Shown: positions 37,625 through 45,604 of the stretch, one piece after another | Layout: every line of letters begins with the position of its first letter | How positions within the stretch are numbered: the first letter of the stretch is position 1 | Assembly: GCF_001678665.1 (NCBI RefSeq) | Contig: NZ_LZRP01000008.1 | Span: 1-64,000 of the forward strand | DNA length: 64,000 nt | Source of the DNA: Erythrobacter sp. QSSC1-22B | Lineage (GTDB): Bacteria > Pseudomonadota > Alphaproteobacteria > Sphingomonadales > Sphingomonadaceae | Direction of reading: 5' to 3' | Notes under the pieces: generated by a model | What the model was told of the DNA's origin: nothing | Databases searched by the model: none | What the model saw: the letters and a program-made list of their open reading frames with translations, nothing else | Made by a program: the position numbers and the translations under genes

Positions 37625-38608
37625 TCAGCCCTTGAGCGCATCCATCGCGAGTTCGAGCGAGCGCGTCCGCGCTTCGGGATCAAAAGTTGCACCGGCCAGC
37701 ATGATCTCGTCGGCGCCGGTGCGATCGACGAAGCGCTGGATTGCGTCACGCACTTGGTTCGGCGTGCCCACGGCGCTGGCCTGGCCGATATGATCGAGCA
37801 TGGCGCGCGCATTGGCAGGCAACGTGTCGCGATAGCCATCGATCGGCGGCGGCAGCTTGCCCGGCGAGCCGGTGCGCAACCGGACGAAAGCCTGCAGTTG
37901 CGAACTGGCGATACGCTCTGCCTCAGCCTCTGTCTCGGCGCAGAAGAGGTTCATGGCCGCCATGACATGCGGGCGATCGAGCGCCGCCGAAGGCTCGAAA
38001 TTGCGACGATAGAGTTCGAGCGCGGCGTCGAGATGGTCGGGCGCGAAATGGCTGGCGAAGGCATAGGGCAGCCCGAGCCGGGCGGCGAGCTGCGCTCCGA
38101 ACAGGCTGGAGCCCAGCATCCAAAGTTCGACATCGGCGCCCTGCCCCGGGGTCGCTTGGATCGGCAGGCTGGGATCGCCATCGAGGAAGGCGCGCAGCTC
38201 GACGACATCCTGCGGGAACATCTCCGCGGCGCGGTGGAGGTCCTTGCGCAAGGCGCGCTGGAGCTCGGGACCCGCGCCGGGCGCGCGACCCAGCCCGAGA
38301 TCGACGCGGCCCGGGAACAGCGCGGCCAGCGTACCGAACTGCTCGGCGATCTGGAACGGGGTGTGGTTGGGCAGCATGATGCCACCCGAGCCGATCCGGA
38401 TGGTCGAGGTGGCATTGCCGATATGCGCAAGCACGACCGAGGTCGCGCCCCCGGCGATCCCCGCCATCGCGTGGTGTTCGGCGACCCAGAAGCGCGTGCA
38501 ACCGGTTTTCTCCGCGGTGCGCGCGAGATCGACGACGGCGCGAAAGGCCTCCTCGAGCGATCCACCCTCGCGAATGGGGACCAGATCGAGAATCGAGAAA
38601 TCGGTCAT
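37625..38608 (-). CDS. LLM-class flavin-dependent oxidoreductase
   Basis: A 327-residue luciferase-like monooxygenase family protein (TIM barrel using FMN or F420). Recognisable parts are LARTAEKTGCTRFWVAEHHAM at about 30-50, SGGIMLPNHTPFQIAEQFGTL at about 75-95, and FPGRVDLGLGRAPG at about 100, all typical of the MsnO8/alkanal monooxygenase-like subgroup. The substrate is unknown. Its start overlaps the TPR gene stop by four bases, so it is third in a tightly coupled hydrolase-TPR-LLM operon. Confidence 0.88.
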   Translation of the reverse strand: MTDFSILDLVPIREGGSLEEAFRAVVDLARTAEKTGCTRFWVAEHHAMAGIAGGATSVVLAHIGNATSTIRIGSGGIMLPNHTPFQIAEQFGTLAALFPGRVDLGLGRAPGAGPELQRALRKDLHRAAEMFPQDVVELRAFLDGDPSLPIQATPGQGADVELWMLGSSLFGAQLAARLGLPYAFASHFAPDHLDAALELYRRNFEPSAALDRPHVMAAMNLFCAETEAEAERIASSQLQAFVRLRTGSPGKLPPPIDGYRDTLPANARAMLDHIGQASAVGTPNQVRDAIQRFVDRTGADEIMLAGATFDPEARTRSLELAMDALKG

Positions 38609-39459
38609 CGCTGGGCAGTTCCTTCATTGGACAATTGCGCGATATAGGCGCGCGCACGGTCAGCCTCGGCGCCATCGGGCGCGACCAGCAGCACCGATTC
38701 GAAGCTGCGTCGCGCATCGTCGGGACGATTGGCCAATGCGGCGATCACCCCGGCCTCGAGCCCGACGACCGGATCGCGCGGGGCCAGTGTGGCCGCCTGC
38801 TCGATCTGGCGCTGGGCTTCCATCAAGCGCCCGAGCTGCCGCGACAGTTTCGCCGAAAGCAGCCAGGCGCGAGGATCGCCCGGGTTGGCCTGGCGGGCGC
38901 GGTCGAGCGCGGCCAGCGCGTCCTCGGGTCGTTCGGCAGCGACGAGCGCGCGCGCGAGGTCGATCTCCAGCCCGGTGGCAATGTCTTCCTGTCCGGCGCT
39001 GTTGGCATCGGCGATGGCGCGTTCGAAATGGGGGATGGCCGCCCCCGCCTGGCGTCCGGCCATAGCGGCATTGCCCGCCATGGCGCCGAGCCGCGCGCGA
39101 TAGGTCGGATTGTCATCGCCAACCTCGCCTCGCGCGACCGCGAAAATGTCGCGCGCTTCCTCGTAACGCTCCATCCGGACCAGTGCGAGCCCCTGGCAAT
39201 GTGCGGCCTGGGCGCGCTCCGCGTCGCGCGCATTGGCGCGCCAGCTGGATGCGCTGTCATAGGCCGCTTCGGCATCTTCGGCGGTAAGCCGCAGGCATTC
39301 GACCAGCCGCGACGTCTGCGCAGCGACCGGACTGGTGGCGGCAGCGGACGCAGTGCGCGCGCGCTGCTCTTCCAGCTCGGGCGGCACCCCGATCGGCGGC
39401 GTGGCGGCGGGATTGGGCCCGACCTGCATGGCAAGGAGAAGTGCGGCGGAGATGATCAC
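38605..39459 (-). CDS. Exported TPR-repeat protein
   Basis: A 284-residue protein with a probable N-terminal signal (residues 1-19) and a Pro/Ala-rich linker. At least three tetratricopeptide repeats follow between about 95 and 260 (for example ALVRMERYEEARDIFAVA, LVAAERPEDALAALDRA and NPGDPRAWLLSAKLS, DRPDDARRSFESVL-like). TPR domains mediate protein binding; partner unknown. It overlaps both neighbours by four bases, which links it to the alpha/beta hydrolase and the LLM enzyme translationally. Confidence 0.8.
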   Translation of the reverse strand: MIISAALLLAMQVGPNPAATPPIGVPPELEEQRARTASAAATSPVAAQTSRLVECLRLTAEDAEAAYDSASSWRANARDAERAQAAHCQGLALVRMERYEEARDIFAVARGEVGDDNPTYRARLGAMAGNAAMAGRQAGAAIPHFERAIADANSAGQEDIATGLEIDLARALVAAERPEDALAALDRARQANPGDPRAWLLSAKLSRQLGRLMEAQRQIEQAATLAPRDPVVGLEAGVIAALANRPDDARRSFESVLLVAPDGAEADRARAYIAQLSNEGTAQR

Positions 39460-40208
39460 GAGTGGGTCCCTTCGGCAATCAGGGTTTCGACCTGCCTCAG
39501 CAGGAGCGCGATGTCGCTATCGCGGGACAGGCGGTGATCGCCGTCCTTGACGAGGGTGACCTGTACATCGTCCGAACGCAGCGCTTCGGCCAGTCGCAGA
39601 CTGATCTCCCATGGCACGTCGGCATCCCGCTGGCCGTGCAGCAGACGGACCGGGCAATCGAGCGCAATCTCGCCGCCGAGACGCAGATTGGCCTGCCCAT
39701 CGGCGAAGAAGCCCGGGTGGAGCGGCGTGGGCTCGGGCCCATTGGGGTTGGGATCGAGCAAAGTCTCGCCCGCTTCGAGCCGGGCCTTGTCCTGCGCAGA
39801 GCGGCCCCATTGAGTGAAATCGGGCGCGGCGGCGATGCCGACCATCCCCGCCAGCCGCGCGCCCAGTGCCTCGCCCACCAGCAGCATCAGCCAGCCGCCC
39901 ATCGAGGAGCCGATCACCACCACCGGGCCCTCGATCAGCGCCTCGATCAGGCCAGCGACCTCATCGCGCCAGCGCGAGAGCGTTCCGTCCGCAAACGAAC
40001 CCGAACTCTCGCCGCAGCCCGAATAGTCGAGCAGCAGGCAGCTGCGATCCTGCGCCCTGGCCCGGTCGAACAGCGCTGTCGCCTTGCTGCCCGCCATGTC
40101 GGACATGTAGCCGGGCAGGAAAACCAGCGCGGGCCCGCTTCCGCGGGTGAGGCGGTAGGCGATCCGGCGGCCATCGGGCAGGGTATGGAATTGCGTGGTG
40201 TCGATCAT
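39456..40208 (-). CDS. Alpha/beta hydrolase
   Basis: A 250-residue serine hydrolase. The nucleophile elbow GSSMGGW is at about residue 97, the oxyanion region FLPGYMSDMAGSK at about 35, an acid candidate in HGQRDADVPW at about 195, and the catalytic His in DGDHRLSRD at about 225, so the triad seems complete. The order and the GSSMGG elbow resemble esterase/thioesterase-like palmitoyl-protein-thioesterase ABHD10-type proteins. ATG 40208 begins the conserved part; the frame is open further upstream. First gene of the overlapping three-gene set. Confidence 0.85.
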   Translation of the reverse strand: MIDTTQFHTLPDGRRIAYRLTRGSGPALVFLPGYMSDMAGSKATALFDRARAQDRSCLLLDYSGCGESSGSFADGTLSRWRDEVAGLIEALIEGPVVVIGSSMGGWLMLLVGEALGARLAGMVGIAAAPDFTQWGRSAQDKARLEAGETLLDPNPNGPEPTPLHPGFFADGQANLRLGGEIALDCPVRLLHGQRDADVPWEISLRLAEALRSDDVQVTLVKDGDHRLSRDSDIALLLRQVETLIAEGTHS

Positions 40209-40249
40209 GGACGCGCGCTTCTCGACCCCGCGGGCGGGGATTGCAACCG

Positions 40250-41362
40250 TCAGAAGAATTCGAACTCCTCGACGTCGGGATCCGCCTCGCACATCCCCTT
40301 CAGATCCTCGAATTCGGACGGGGTGAGGATGGGATCGTAATTTGCACCCTCCGTCGCAGCATTGCGATAGGCGCGGGCGCGGGAGCCGGCGGAGGGGTGG
40401 CTGGCGATCCAGCCGGTGATGTCGGTCCCGGAACCGTTATCCGCATCGTCATCCGCATCGTCATCCGTACCGGCACCGGATTCTTTCGCCATGCGTTCGA
40501 AGAATTCCGCTGCACCCAGCGGCGAGACATTGCTCTGCGCCATCCGCGCGCGCGCGAACTCGTCCGCCTCGCGCTCGGCGTCTCGCGTATAACCCATCGC
40601 CGCGAGCCCGAAGACGGTGTCGCCCAATCCCGAATTGGCACCCGAAAGCAGGATCGAAAGGCCGAACTGGCGCAGCAGCGCGGTCATCACGTGCCGTTCG
40701 CGAACGTGTCCGACCTCGTGGCCGAGTACCCCGGCCAGTTCCGCGGGGCTTTCCGCCTGTTGCACCAGTCCGTCGAACAGCATGACCTGCCCGCCCGGTA
40801 GCGCCACGGCGTTGACCATGTCGATATTGGCGATACCCGCCCGCACCTGCCGGTCGGCGGGGTCGACCGCGTCGAGCAGCTTGGCGAGCGCGGCGTCGCC
40901 TTCGGGCGTCGAGCACAGCCGGTTGCCGAAATTGCCGATCATGGCCTCGCCGATGCGGGCTTCGAAAGACTCCGGAACGCGCGGCCCCAGCCATTCGGGC
41001 GCGGTCATGAAAAGCGCTACGGCGGCCGCGCTCGCGACGCCGAAGACGACCACCGCCTTGCCCAGCCCGAGACGGTCGATCCAGCCGCCATAGCGGCTCG
41101 GGGCGGGGAGATGCCGCTCGAACTCCGGAGGCAGGTCGAGCGGCAGGCGCAAGCGAAAATCGGGCAGGCTTTCGCGGCCATAGACCTGCTCCTGCCGCAA
41201 GCTCTCGACGAAACGCAGATCTGTGAATGGCACCGTGTGCTGCGCACCGCCCGTTTCGACCAGCAACAAACGATCGCCGCTCCAGGAGGCCGTGCCTTCG
41301 CGCCGCAACGCGGTCACCCCGTCGTACCATACTACTGGTATCAGGAAGCCCTCATCGCTCAC
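40250..41362 (-). CDS. M48 family metalloprotease
   Basis: A 370-residue membrane-associated zinc protease. The N-terminal 90 residues are cytoplasmic and beta-rich, followed by a span at about 100-122 and the M48 domain: LGHEVGHVRERH holds the HExxH zinc site and DAEREADEFA the third ligand Glu. An acidic TDDDADDDADN stretch near residue 320 comes from a 12-bp tandem repeat at about 40442-40465. The start is taken as GTG 41362, one base after the DUF898 stop; ATG-equivalent starts inside the upstream gene (to 41407) are less likely. Membrane-protein quality control is inferred from the family. Confidence 0.85.
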   Translation of the reverse strand: MSDEGFLIPVVWYDGVTALRREGTASWSGDRLLLVETGGAQHTVPFTDLRFVESLRQEQVYGRESLPDFRLRLPLDLPPEFERHLPAPSRYGGWIDRLGLGKAVVVFGVASAAAVALFMTAPEWLGPRVPESFEARIGEAMIGNFGNRLCSTPEGDAALAKLLDAVDPADRQVRAGIANIDMVNAVALPGGQVMLFDGLVQQAESPAELAGVLGHEVGHVRERHVMTALLRQFGLSILLSGANSGLGDTVFGLAAMGYTRDAEREADEFARARMAQSNVSPLGAAEFFERMAKESGAGTDDDADDDADNGSGTDITGWIASHPSAGSRARAYRNAATEGANYDPILTPSEFEDLKGMCEADPDVEEFEFF

Positions 41363-41363
41363 G

Positions 41364-42455
41364 TCAGATCGCGCCCACGTCGAAGGCGTCGAGCAGGCCT
41401 TCGCCATGCCGTGCCGTCGCAGTGGTGGACTGGGTCAGCTCGTCGAGCAGGATTTCCCCGCGCGCCTCGAGATGCGTCATGAAGAACTTCCAGTGACGGT
41501 AGGACAGGAAGATCAGTCCGATGCCGAGCGTGAACACCACCAGAGCGGCGTCGCCCAGCAGCAATCGAATCCAGTCAGGCGTCGAGGCCTCGAAGGAGAA
41601 GCCGATATCGCCCCATTGCGTCGATCCGACCGCTTCGCGGTAGAAAGCAGCAAAGAAGGCCACCGCGATCAAGCCCAGACCGAGATAAAAGAACAGCACC
41701 AGCCCCACGATCCCGATCATCCCGCCTATCGCGGCACCCTCCTCTCCGCCTATTCCGAAACCTGCCAGCACGCCGGTGAATGCCAGCGCGATGCCGCCGA
41801 TGAAAATCACGAAGGGCGCCAGGTAGAACAGCAGGAAGCGCCCGAATATCGGACCGGATTTGGCACCGGCGGCAAATCCATAGGGGCCAAAGCTCATCTT
41901 GCCCCACCGCTCGTTCCAAAGATTGGTCATCGACCAGGGTATCAGCAGGCCCGCGGGCAGATAGCCGACGAAGGTCTTCCACAGATAGGAAAGGCCGAAG
42001 CGGAAGCCGTTGTCGTCCGAACCGCCCCGGATTCCCCGCCAGCGGGTGCGCGAAAGGCGATAGCGCAACGCGCGAAAGCGGGCGAGGCCCGTCAGATAGA
42101 ACAGGATCACGAAGGACAGCAGCGTCAGCACCGCCGCGATCTCTTCCTGGCCGCGCAATACGAGCGATTCCGCCAGCAGGCCGATCGAGAAAAAGGGCAG
42201 CAAGAACAGCACCAGCACGAGCAGGAAGCCGATGAACAGTTCCATCCCCGTGCCCGCCCATTCCAGTCGCTCGTCGACAAATCGGCTGCGCGACCACAGA
42301 TAGCGTCGCTCGCGGGTCGTCGCCCAGAAGCGGTAGATGCCCAGCGTCACGATGGTGAGCAGGAGATTGGTGAAGGCGATCGGCGCGAATTCGCGCCAAG
42401 TCCCGTCGAAGCCGAATGCGCTTTCGGCTTCCTGTGCGTGCTGTTCGCTTGAGAT
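41364..42455 (-). CDS. DUF898 (YjgN-like) membrane protein, non-AUG start
   Basis: A protein of about 363 residues with seven or eight spans. The family's conserved N-terminus, FGFDGTWREFAPIAFTNLL followed by TIVTLGIYRFWATTRERRYLW, is readable only if translation begins upstream of the first standard start (GTG 42350, which would remove 35 residues). In that upstream stretch, back to an in-frame stop, there is no ATG, GTG or TTG. An ATC at 42455-42453, seven bases after a run of six G, gives the natural-looking start (M)SSEQHAQEAES. ATC initiation is rare but known. A YjgN-type function is unknown. It is one base from the M48 gene, a pairing common in this lineage. Confidence 0.75.
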   Translation of the reverse strand: MSSEQHAQEAESAFGFDGTWREFAPIAFTNLLLTIVTLGIYRFWATTRERRYLWSRSRFVDERLEWAGTGMELFIGFLLVLVLFLLPFFSIGLLAESLVLRGQEEIAAVLTLLSFVILFYLTGLARFRALRYRLSRTRWRGIRGGSDDNGFRFGLSYLWKTFVGYLPAGLLIPWSMTNLWNERWGKMSFGPYGFAAGAKSGPIFGRFLLFYLAPFVIFIGGIALAFTGVLAGFGIGGEEGAAIGGMIGIVGLVLFFYLGLGLIAVAFFAAFYREAVGSTQWGDIGFSFEASTPDWIRLLLGDAALVVFTLGIGLIFLSYRHWKFFMTHLEARGEILLDELTQSTTATARHGEGLLDAFDVGAI

Positions 42456-42527
42456 GTCCCGACCCCCCGGTTTCCGATCCGCCGTCTTGTTGAGGTCCTA
42501 CCAGGCCAAGTCAACCGCAAGCGAGGT

Positions 42528-42719
42528 TCAGTCGCGCAGGAAGATCGCCTCGATCGGCATGCCGAAGACATCGGCGATGCGAAAGGCGAGCGGGAGCGAG
42601 GGATCGTAGCGCCCGGTTTCGATCGCATTGACGCTCTGACGGCTGACCTCGAGCCTGTCGGCCAGCGCCTGCTGGCTCCAGTCTCGTTCAGCGCGCAGCA
42701 CCTTGAGGCGGTTCTTCAT
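42528..42719 (-). CDS. Small XRE-family regulator
   Basis: A 63-residue protein that is essentially one Cro/C1-type helix-turn-helix: LKVLRAERDWSQQALADRLEVSRQSVNAIETGRYDPS, then IADVFGMPIEAIF. The family is typical of small regulators paired with a membrane protein. ATG 42719 overlaps the stop of the upstream membrane gene by four bases. It may regulate its own operon through the palindromes at 43550-43584. Confidence 0.9.
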   Translation of the reverse strand: MKNRLKVLRAERDWSQQALADRLEVSRQSVNAIETGRYDPSLPLAFRIADVFGMPIEAIFLRD

Positions 42720-43336
42720 ACCGCGCCCCACGAACCATATTCGATCCGGTTGGACACCGCGCCTGCGAACAGCCCGAGGAACCACGCCACCGCGACCCAG
42801 TAGGCGTCGAGATGCGGCACCACATCGGCGGTCTCGAGGAAGCCCCAGACGGTTGCCGCGCTGAGCGCGATCCCGGTGGCGATAAGCGACTGGCGCACGA
42901 CCAGCATGCGGATGAATTCGTCCTGCTCCTCGATGATGAGCCGGCCGACCGCCCAGAATATCCCGATCACCGCCAGTCCGGGCAGCACCGCCAGCACCGA
43001 GCGCAGCGCGAATGCCGGGTCGCCCTCGGTGGTCGCGAAGGTGAGAATGCCGAAGGAGAGCAGATACAGCGCGGTGAACAGCGCCACACGCTTGGTGTAG
43101 CGTTTCTGGGCCTCCCCCTTGCCGCACAAGCCCCCTGCGGTGCCATCGCGATGCCGCCCCGCGGCGCGCATCAGCGGGATCGTCTGGATTACCGGGACCA
43201 GCATCAGCACCAGCGCGGTGTCCGCGTCGATCGCGCCGCTCAACGCGAGCCCGGCAATGGCGCCCAGAGTTCCCAGCAGCAGCCCCGCCCAGAACCGCGC
43301 CGTTCGCCCGGTGGTTTTTTCCTTCGTCCCGGTCAT
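42716..43336 (-). CDS. Four-span membrane protein, XRE partner
   Basis: A 206-residue protein with about five hydrophobic segments (residues about 15-35, 40-55, 85-103, 113-132 and 150-190). No enzymatic motif is recognisable; the highly charged IIEEQDEFIRMLVVRQS between spans is a landmark. It overlaps both neighbours by four bases. Function unknown; similar membrane-protein plus XRE pairs are widespread in bacteria. Confidence 0.75.
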   Translation of the reverse strand: MTGTKEKTTGRTARFWAGLLLGTLGAIAGLALSGAIDADTALVLMLVPVIQTIPLMRAAGRHRDGTAGGLCGKGEAQKRYTKRVALFTALYLLSFGILTFATTEGDPAFALRSVLAVLPGLAVIGIFWAVGRLIIEEQDEFIRMLVVRQSLIATGIALSAATVWGFLETADVVPHLDAYWVAVAWFLGLFAGAVSNRIEYGSWGAV

Positions 43337-43521
43337 GCCCGGTCACCCCCGACGCAGGCCATGGCGCAGCCACGCGATTTGAACAGCGAGGCCGCGGCGA
43401 GCACGGGCAGGATGATGATCAAGGTCTGGGCCGAATCCGCCGGAATGAGCTGGACGCGGCCCGTGATGGCCACCGCGATGATGGCGGCGGCCCAGCAGAA
43501 TGCTTTCGTGGTGGTCGACAT
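43333..43521 (-). CDS. Small two-span membrane protein
   Basis: A 62-residue protein with two hydrophobic segments (about 8-22 and 32-46) and a Cys-containing tail. ATG 43521 has GGGAG about nine bases upstream. First gene of the membrane-membrane-XRE set, overlapping the next by four bases. No family recognised. Confidence 0.65.
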   Translation of the reverse strand: MSTTTKAFCWAAAIIAVAITGRVQLIPADSAQTLIIILPVLAAASLFKSRGCAMACVGGDRA

Positions 43522-43549
43522 TGGTCAAGCTCCCTTGTAAATTGGTAAA

Positions 43550-43584
43550 GCAAGCTTGCCATTTCGGCCCGCGCTTGTCAAGCG
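43550..43584 (-). promoter_or_regulatory. Promoter with two palindromes before XRE operon
   Basis: On the minus strand TTGACA (complement of 43576-43581), a perfect -35 box, sits inside the palindrome CGCTTG-A-CAAGCG (43572-43584). A second perfect palindrome GCAAGCTTGC (43550-43559) lies at the expected -10 region. Both dyads share AAGC/GCTT arms, so they are candidate operators for the XRE protein. No good -10 hexamer is visible. Confidence 0.5.
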
Positions 43585-43685
43585 AGCTTTCCATTGCGTA
43601 TTGGCGAAGCATCCACGATACCGTTCCTGTCACGATGCAGTCACAGCGGGCGGTCACTGCGCCGTGACCCTGGAGGAGAATTGCC

Positions 43686-45347
43686 GTGTTCAAGACCGAA
43701 CCCCCCGCCGCCGCCGCGCTTGCTCCGCTCGATCGGCGCAGCCTGCTCAAATCGGGCGTCCTCGGCGCCGGGCTGATCGCCGCGCCGCTCTCGGCGCAGT
43801 TCGGCGGGTCGGGGTTCACGCATGGCGTCGCCAGCGGCGAGCCGGGGCGCGACCGGGTGCTGTTGTGGACGCGTTTCGCCGCCGGTGCGGAAACGAAGCT
43901 CGAGTGGGAAGTCAGCCCTGCTGCCGATTTCTCGCGCGTCGTCGCATCGGGCGAGGTGATGGTCAGCCCCGCAAACGACAGCTGCTGCAAGACCTTCGCG
44001 GAAGGTCTCGAACCCGGCCGCTGGTATTTCTATCGCTTCGTCGCCCCCAATGGCGCGGTCTCCGACGTCGGTCGCACCAAGACCCTCCCCGAGGGCCCGA
44101 CCGAGCGCTTCCGCATGGCGGTGTTCAGCTGTTCCAACATGGGCTTCGGCTGGTTCAACGCCTATGCGCATGCCGCCGAGGCGAACGAGTTCGACTGCGC
44201 GCTGCATCTGGGCGATTATTTCTACGAATACGGGCCGGACAATTATCCCTCGCCCGAGCAGGCGGTCGGCGGGCGCGTGGTCGCGCCGCTGAGCGAGATC
44301 GTGGCGCTGGCCGATTACCGGCTGCGCTTCACCAGCTATCGCAGCGATCGCGATCTGCGCCGTCTGCACCAGGTCTATCCGATGATCGCCGGCTGGGACG
44401 ATCACGAGAGCACCAACGACAGCTGGCATGGCGGGGCGCAGAACCACCAGCCCGAGACCGAGGGCGAGTGGAGCGTGCGCAAGGCGGCAGCGATGCGCGC
44501 CTATCGCGAATGGATGCCGGTCTCGGACGAACCCTGGGCGGCCTATGACATCGGCGATCTGGCGACGCTGTTCCGGCTCGAGACGCGGCTGACCGCACGC
44601 GCCGAGCAGTTCAGCTTCGCGGAATTGATGCAGGGGCAGGCAAGCCCCGAAGCGGCGCTGCGCGCATTGACCGCATTCCGCCAGGGCGATTACCTCGACC
44701 CGTCTCGCGAAATGCTGGGCGCCCAGCAGCAGGCCTGGCTCGCCGAGGGGCTCAAGCGCTCTACCGGGGGCGGCAAGCGCTGGCAGGTGCTGGTCCAGCA
44801 GGTGCTGATGGGCAAGCTCGCCACCGCGCCGAATCTCGTCGAATCGCTCCCCGCCGGCGTGCCCGAATATGTCCGCAGCCGGATCGTGGCAGGCGCTCTG
44901 GCAAGCCGCGCCGAGCTGCCGTTCAACATGGATGCCTGGGACGGTTATCCGGCGGCGCGTGCGCGGGTTTTCGAGGCGGCGTTGGCTGCCGATGCCAATC
45001 TGATCTCGCTCGCCGGCGACACACACAACGCCTGGTCCTTCGATCTCGATCATGCGGGGCAGCGGGTCGGGGTCGAATTCGGGGTGCAATCGGTCACGTC
45101 GCCGGGCTTCGAAGGCTACATCCCCCAGCTCGCACCGGCCGATCTCCAGCGTGCCACCGTGGAGTTCAATCCGGAGCTGGTCTGGATGGACGGCTCGCGC
45201 CGTGGTTATATGGCCGTGGAACTCACGCCTGAACGGGCGACCAGCGAGTACCGCTTCCTGGGGAGCATCCGCGAGCGCGGGTCGGGAGTGGTCGCGACGC
45301 AGCGCGTTTCGACCGCGCTGGGCAACCGCAAGCTGGAACTGGGCTGA
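43686..45347 (+). CDS. PhoD-family alkaline phosphatase
   Basis: A 553-residue exported phosphatase or phosphodiesterase. The Tat signal LDRRSLLKSGVLGAG (about residues 16-30) is followed by the PhoD N-terminal domain (FTHGVASGEPGRDRVLLWTR) and the metallophosphatase domain: FSCSNMGFGWFNAYAH, LHLGDYFYEYG with the metal Asp, GWDDHES with the bridging residues, and SLAGDTHNAW. All are hallmark PhoD motifs. GTG 43686 has GGAGGAG seven bases upstream. The enzyme supplies phosphate or cleaves phosphodiesters outside the cytoplasm; no Pho box was found by eye. Confidence 0.93.
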   Translation: MFKTEPPAAAALAPLDRRSLLKSGVLGAGLIAAPLSAQFGGSGFTHGVASGEPGRDRVLLWTRFAAGAETKLEWEVSPAADFSRVVASGEVMVSPANDSCCKTFAEGLEPGRWYFYRFVAPNGAVSDVGRTKTLPEGPTERFRMAVFSCSNMGFGWFNAYAHAAEANEFDCALHLGDYFYEYGPDNYPSPEQAVGGRVVAPLSEIVALADYRLRFTSYRSDRDLRRLHQVYPMIAGWDDHESTNDSWHGGAQNHQPETEGEWSVRKAAAMRAYREWMPVSDEPWAAYDIGDLATLFRLETRLTARAEQFSFAELMQGQASPEAALRALTAFRQGDYLDPSREMLGAQQQAWLAEGLKRSTGGGKRWQVLVQQVLMGKLATAPNLVESLPAGVPEYVRSRIVAGALASRAELPFNMDAWDGYPAARARVFEAALAADANLISLAGDTHNAWSFDLDHAGQRVGVEFGVQSVTSPGFEGYIPQLAPADLQRATVEFNPELVWMDGSRRGYMAVELTPERATSEYRFLGSIRERGSGVVATQRVSTALGNRKLELG

Positions 45348-45380
45348 GAGGGCCGGCACACCAAAGCGGTTGAAGGACGC

Positions 45381-45405
45381 GCTGCGCAAGACTAGATTGC
45401 GCAGC
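45381..45405 (+). terminator. Perfect 9-bp hairpin between phoD and the leader ORF
   Basis: GCTGCGCAA (45381-45389) and TTGCGCAGC (45397-45405) with a seven-base loop. No T run follows, and the ATG of the threonine leader starts on the next base. It could end phoD transcription, or, by folding, bring the GAAGGA at 45372-45377 to within three bases of the leader start. The role is undecided. Confidence 0.5.
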
Positions 45406-45477
45406 ATGCCGCAATTGCGCTCCACGACCAGCACTACCACCACTCCGGGCTTCCGGGGGCGGGTGCGCGCGGTCTGA
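45406..45477 (+). CDS. Threonine-rich leader peptide upstream of thrS
   Basis: A 23-residue [22 protein letters not shown] and four more residues, with six threonine codons among the seven codons at 45424-45444 (ACG, ACC, AGC, ACT, ACC, ACC, ACT). It ends 127 bp before thrS on the same strand. Leader peptides rich in the product amino acid, such as E. coli thrL, couple ribosome stalling to attenuation. An in-frame TTG at 45370 or 45397 is an alternative start; the only good SD (GAAGGA) is upstream of the hairpin. Expression is unproven. Confidence 0.55.
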   Translation: MPQLRSTTSTTTTPGFRGRVRAV

Positions 45478-45508
45478 TCCGCAGCCCTGCCGCCCGGTGT
45501 CGGGTGGC
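45457..45508 (+). promoter_or_regulatory. Competing hairpins, candidate thrS attenuator
   Basis: GCCGCCCG (45489-45496) and CGGGTGGC (45501-45508) pair over eight positions with one G-U and a GTGT loop. CCGCCC within the first arm can instead pair perfectly with GGGCGG at 45457-45462, inside the end of the leader ORF. The two structures exclude each other, which is the layout of an attenuator or a translation switch. No T run follows the second arm, so classical termination is uncertain. Confidence 0.4.
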
Positions 45509-45604
45509 GCGGCGTTCCATCCGGTATTTCCTTCGCGAACAACGCCGCACTTCAAGCGCGCCCGTGGTTGTGCCATTGGCGTCGCAAAGGATACGGATGA
45601 ACCG

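Noticed and set aside
40440-40466. 12-bp tandem repeat inside the M48 gene
   Set aside because: In-frame repeat giving an acidic stretch; no sign of a regulatory or mobile role.
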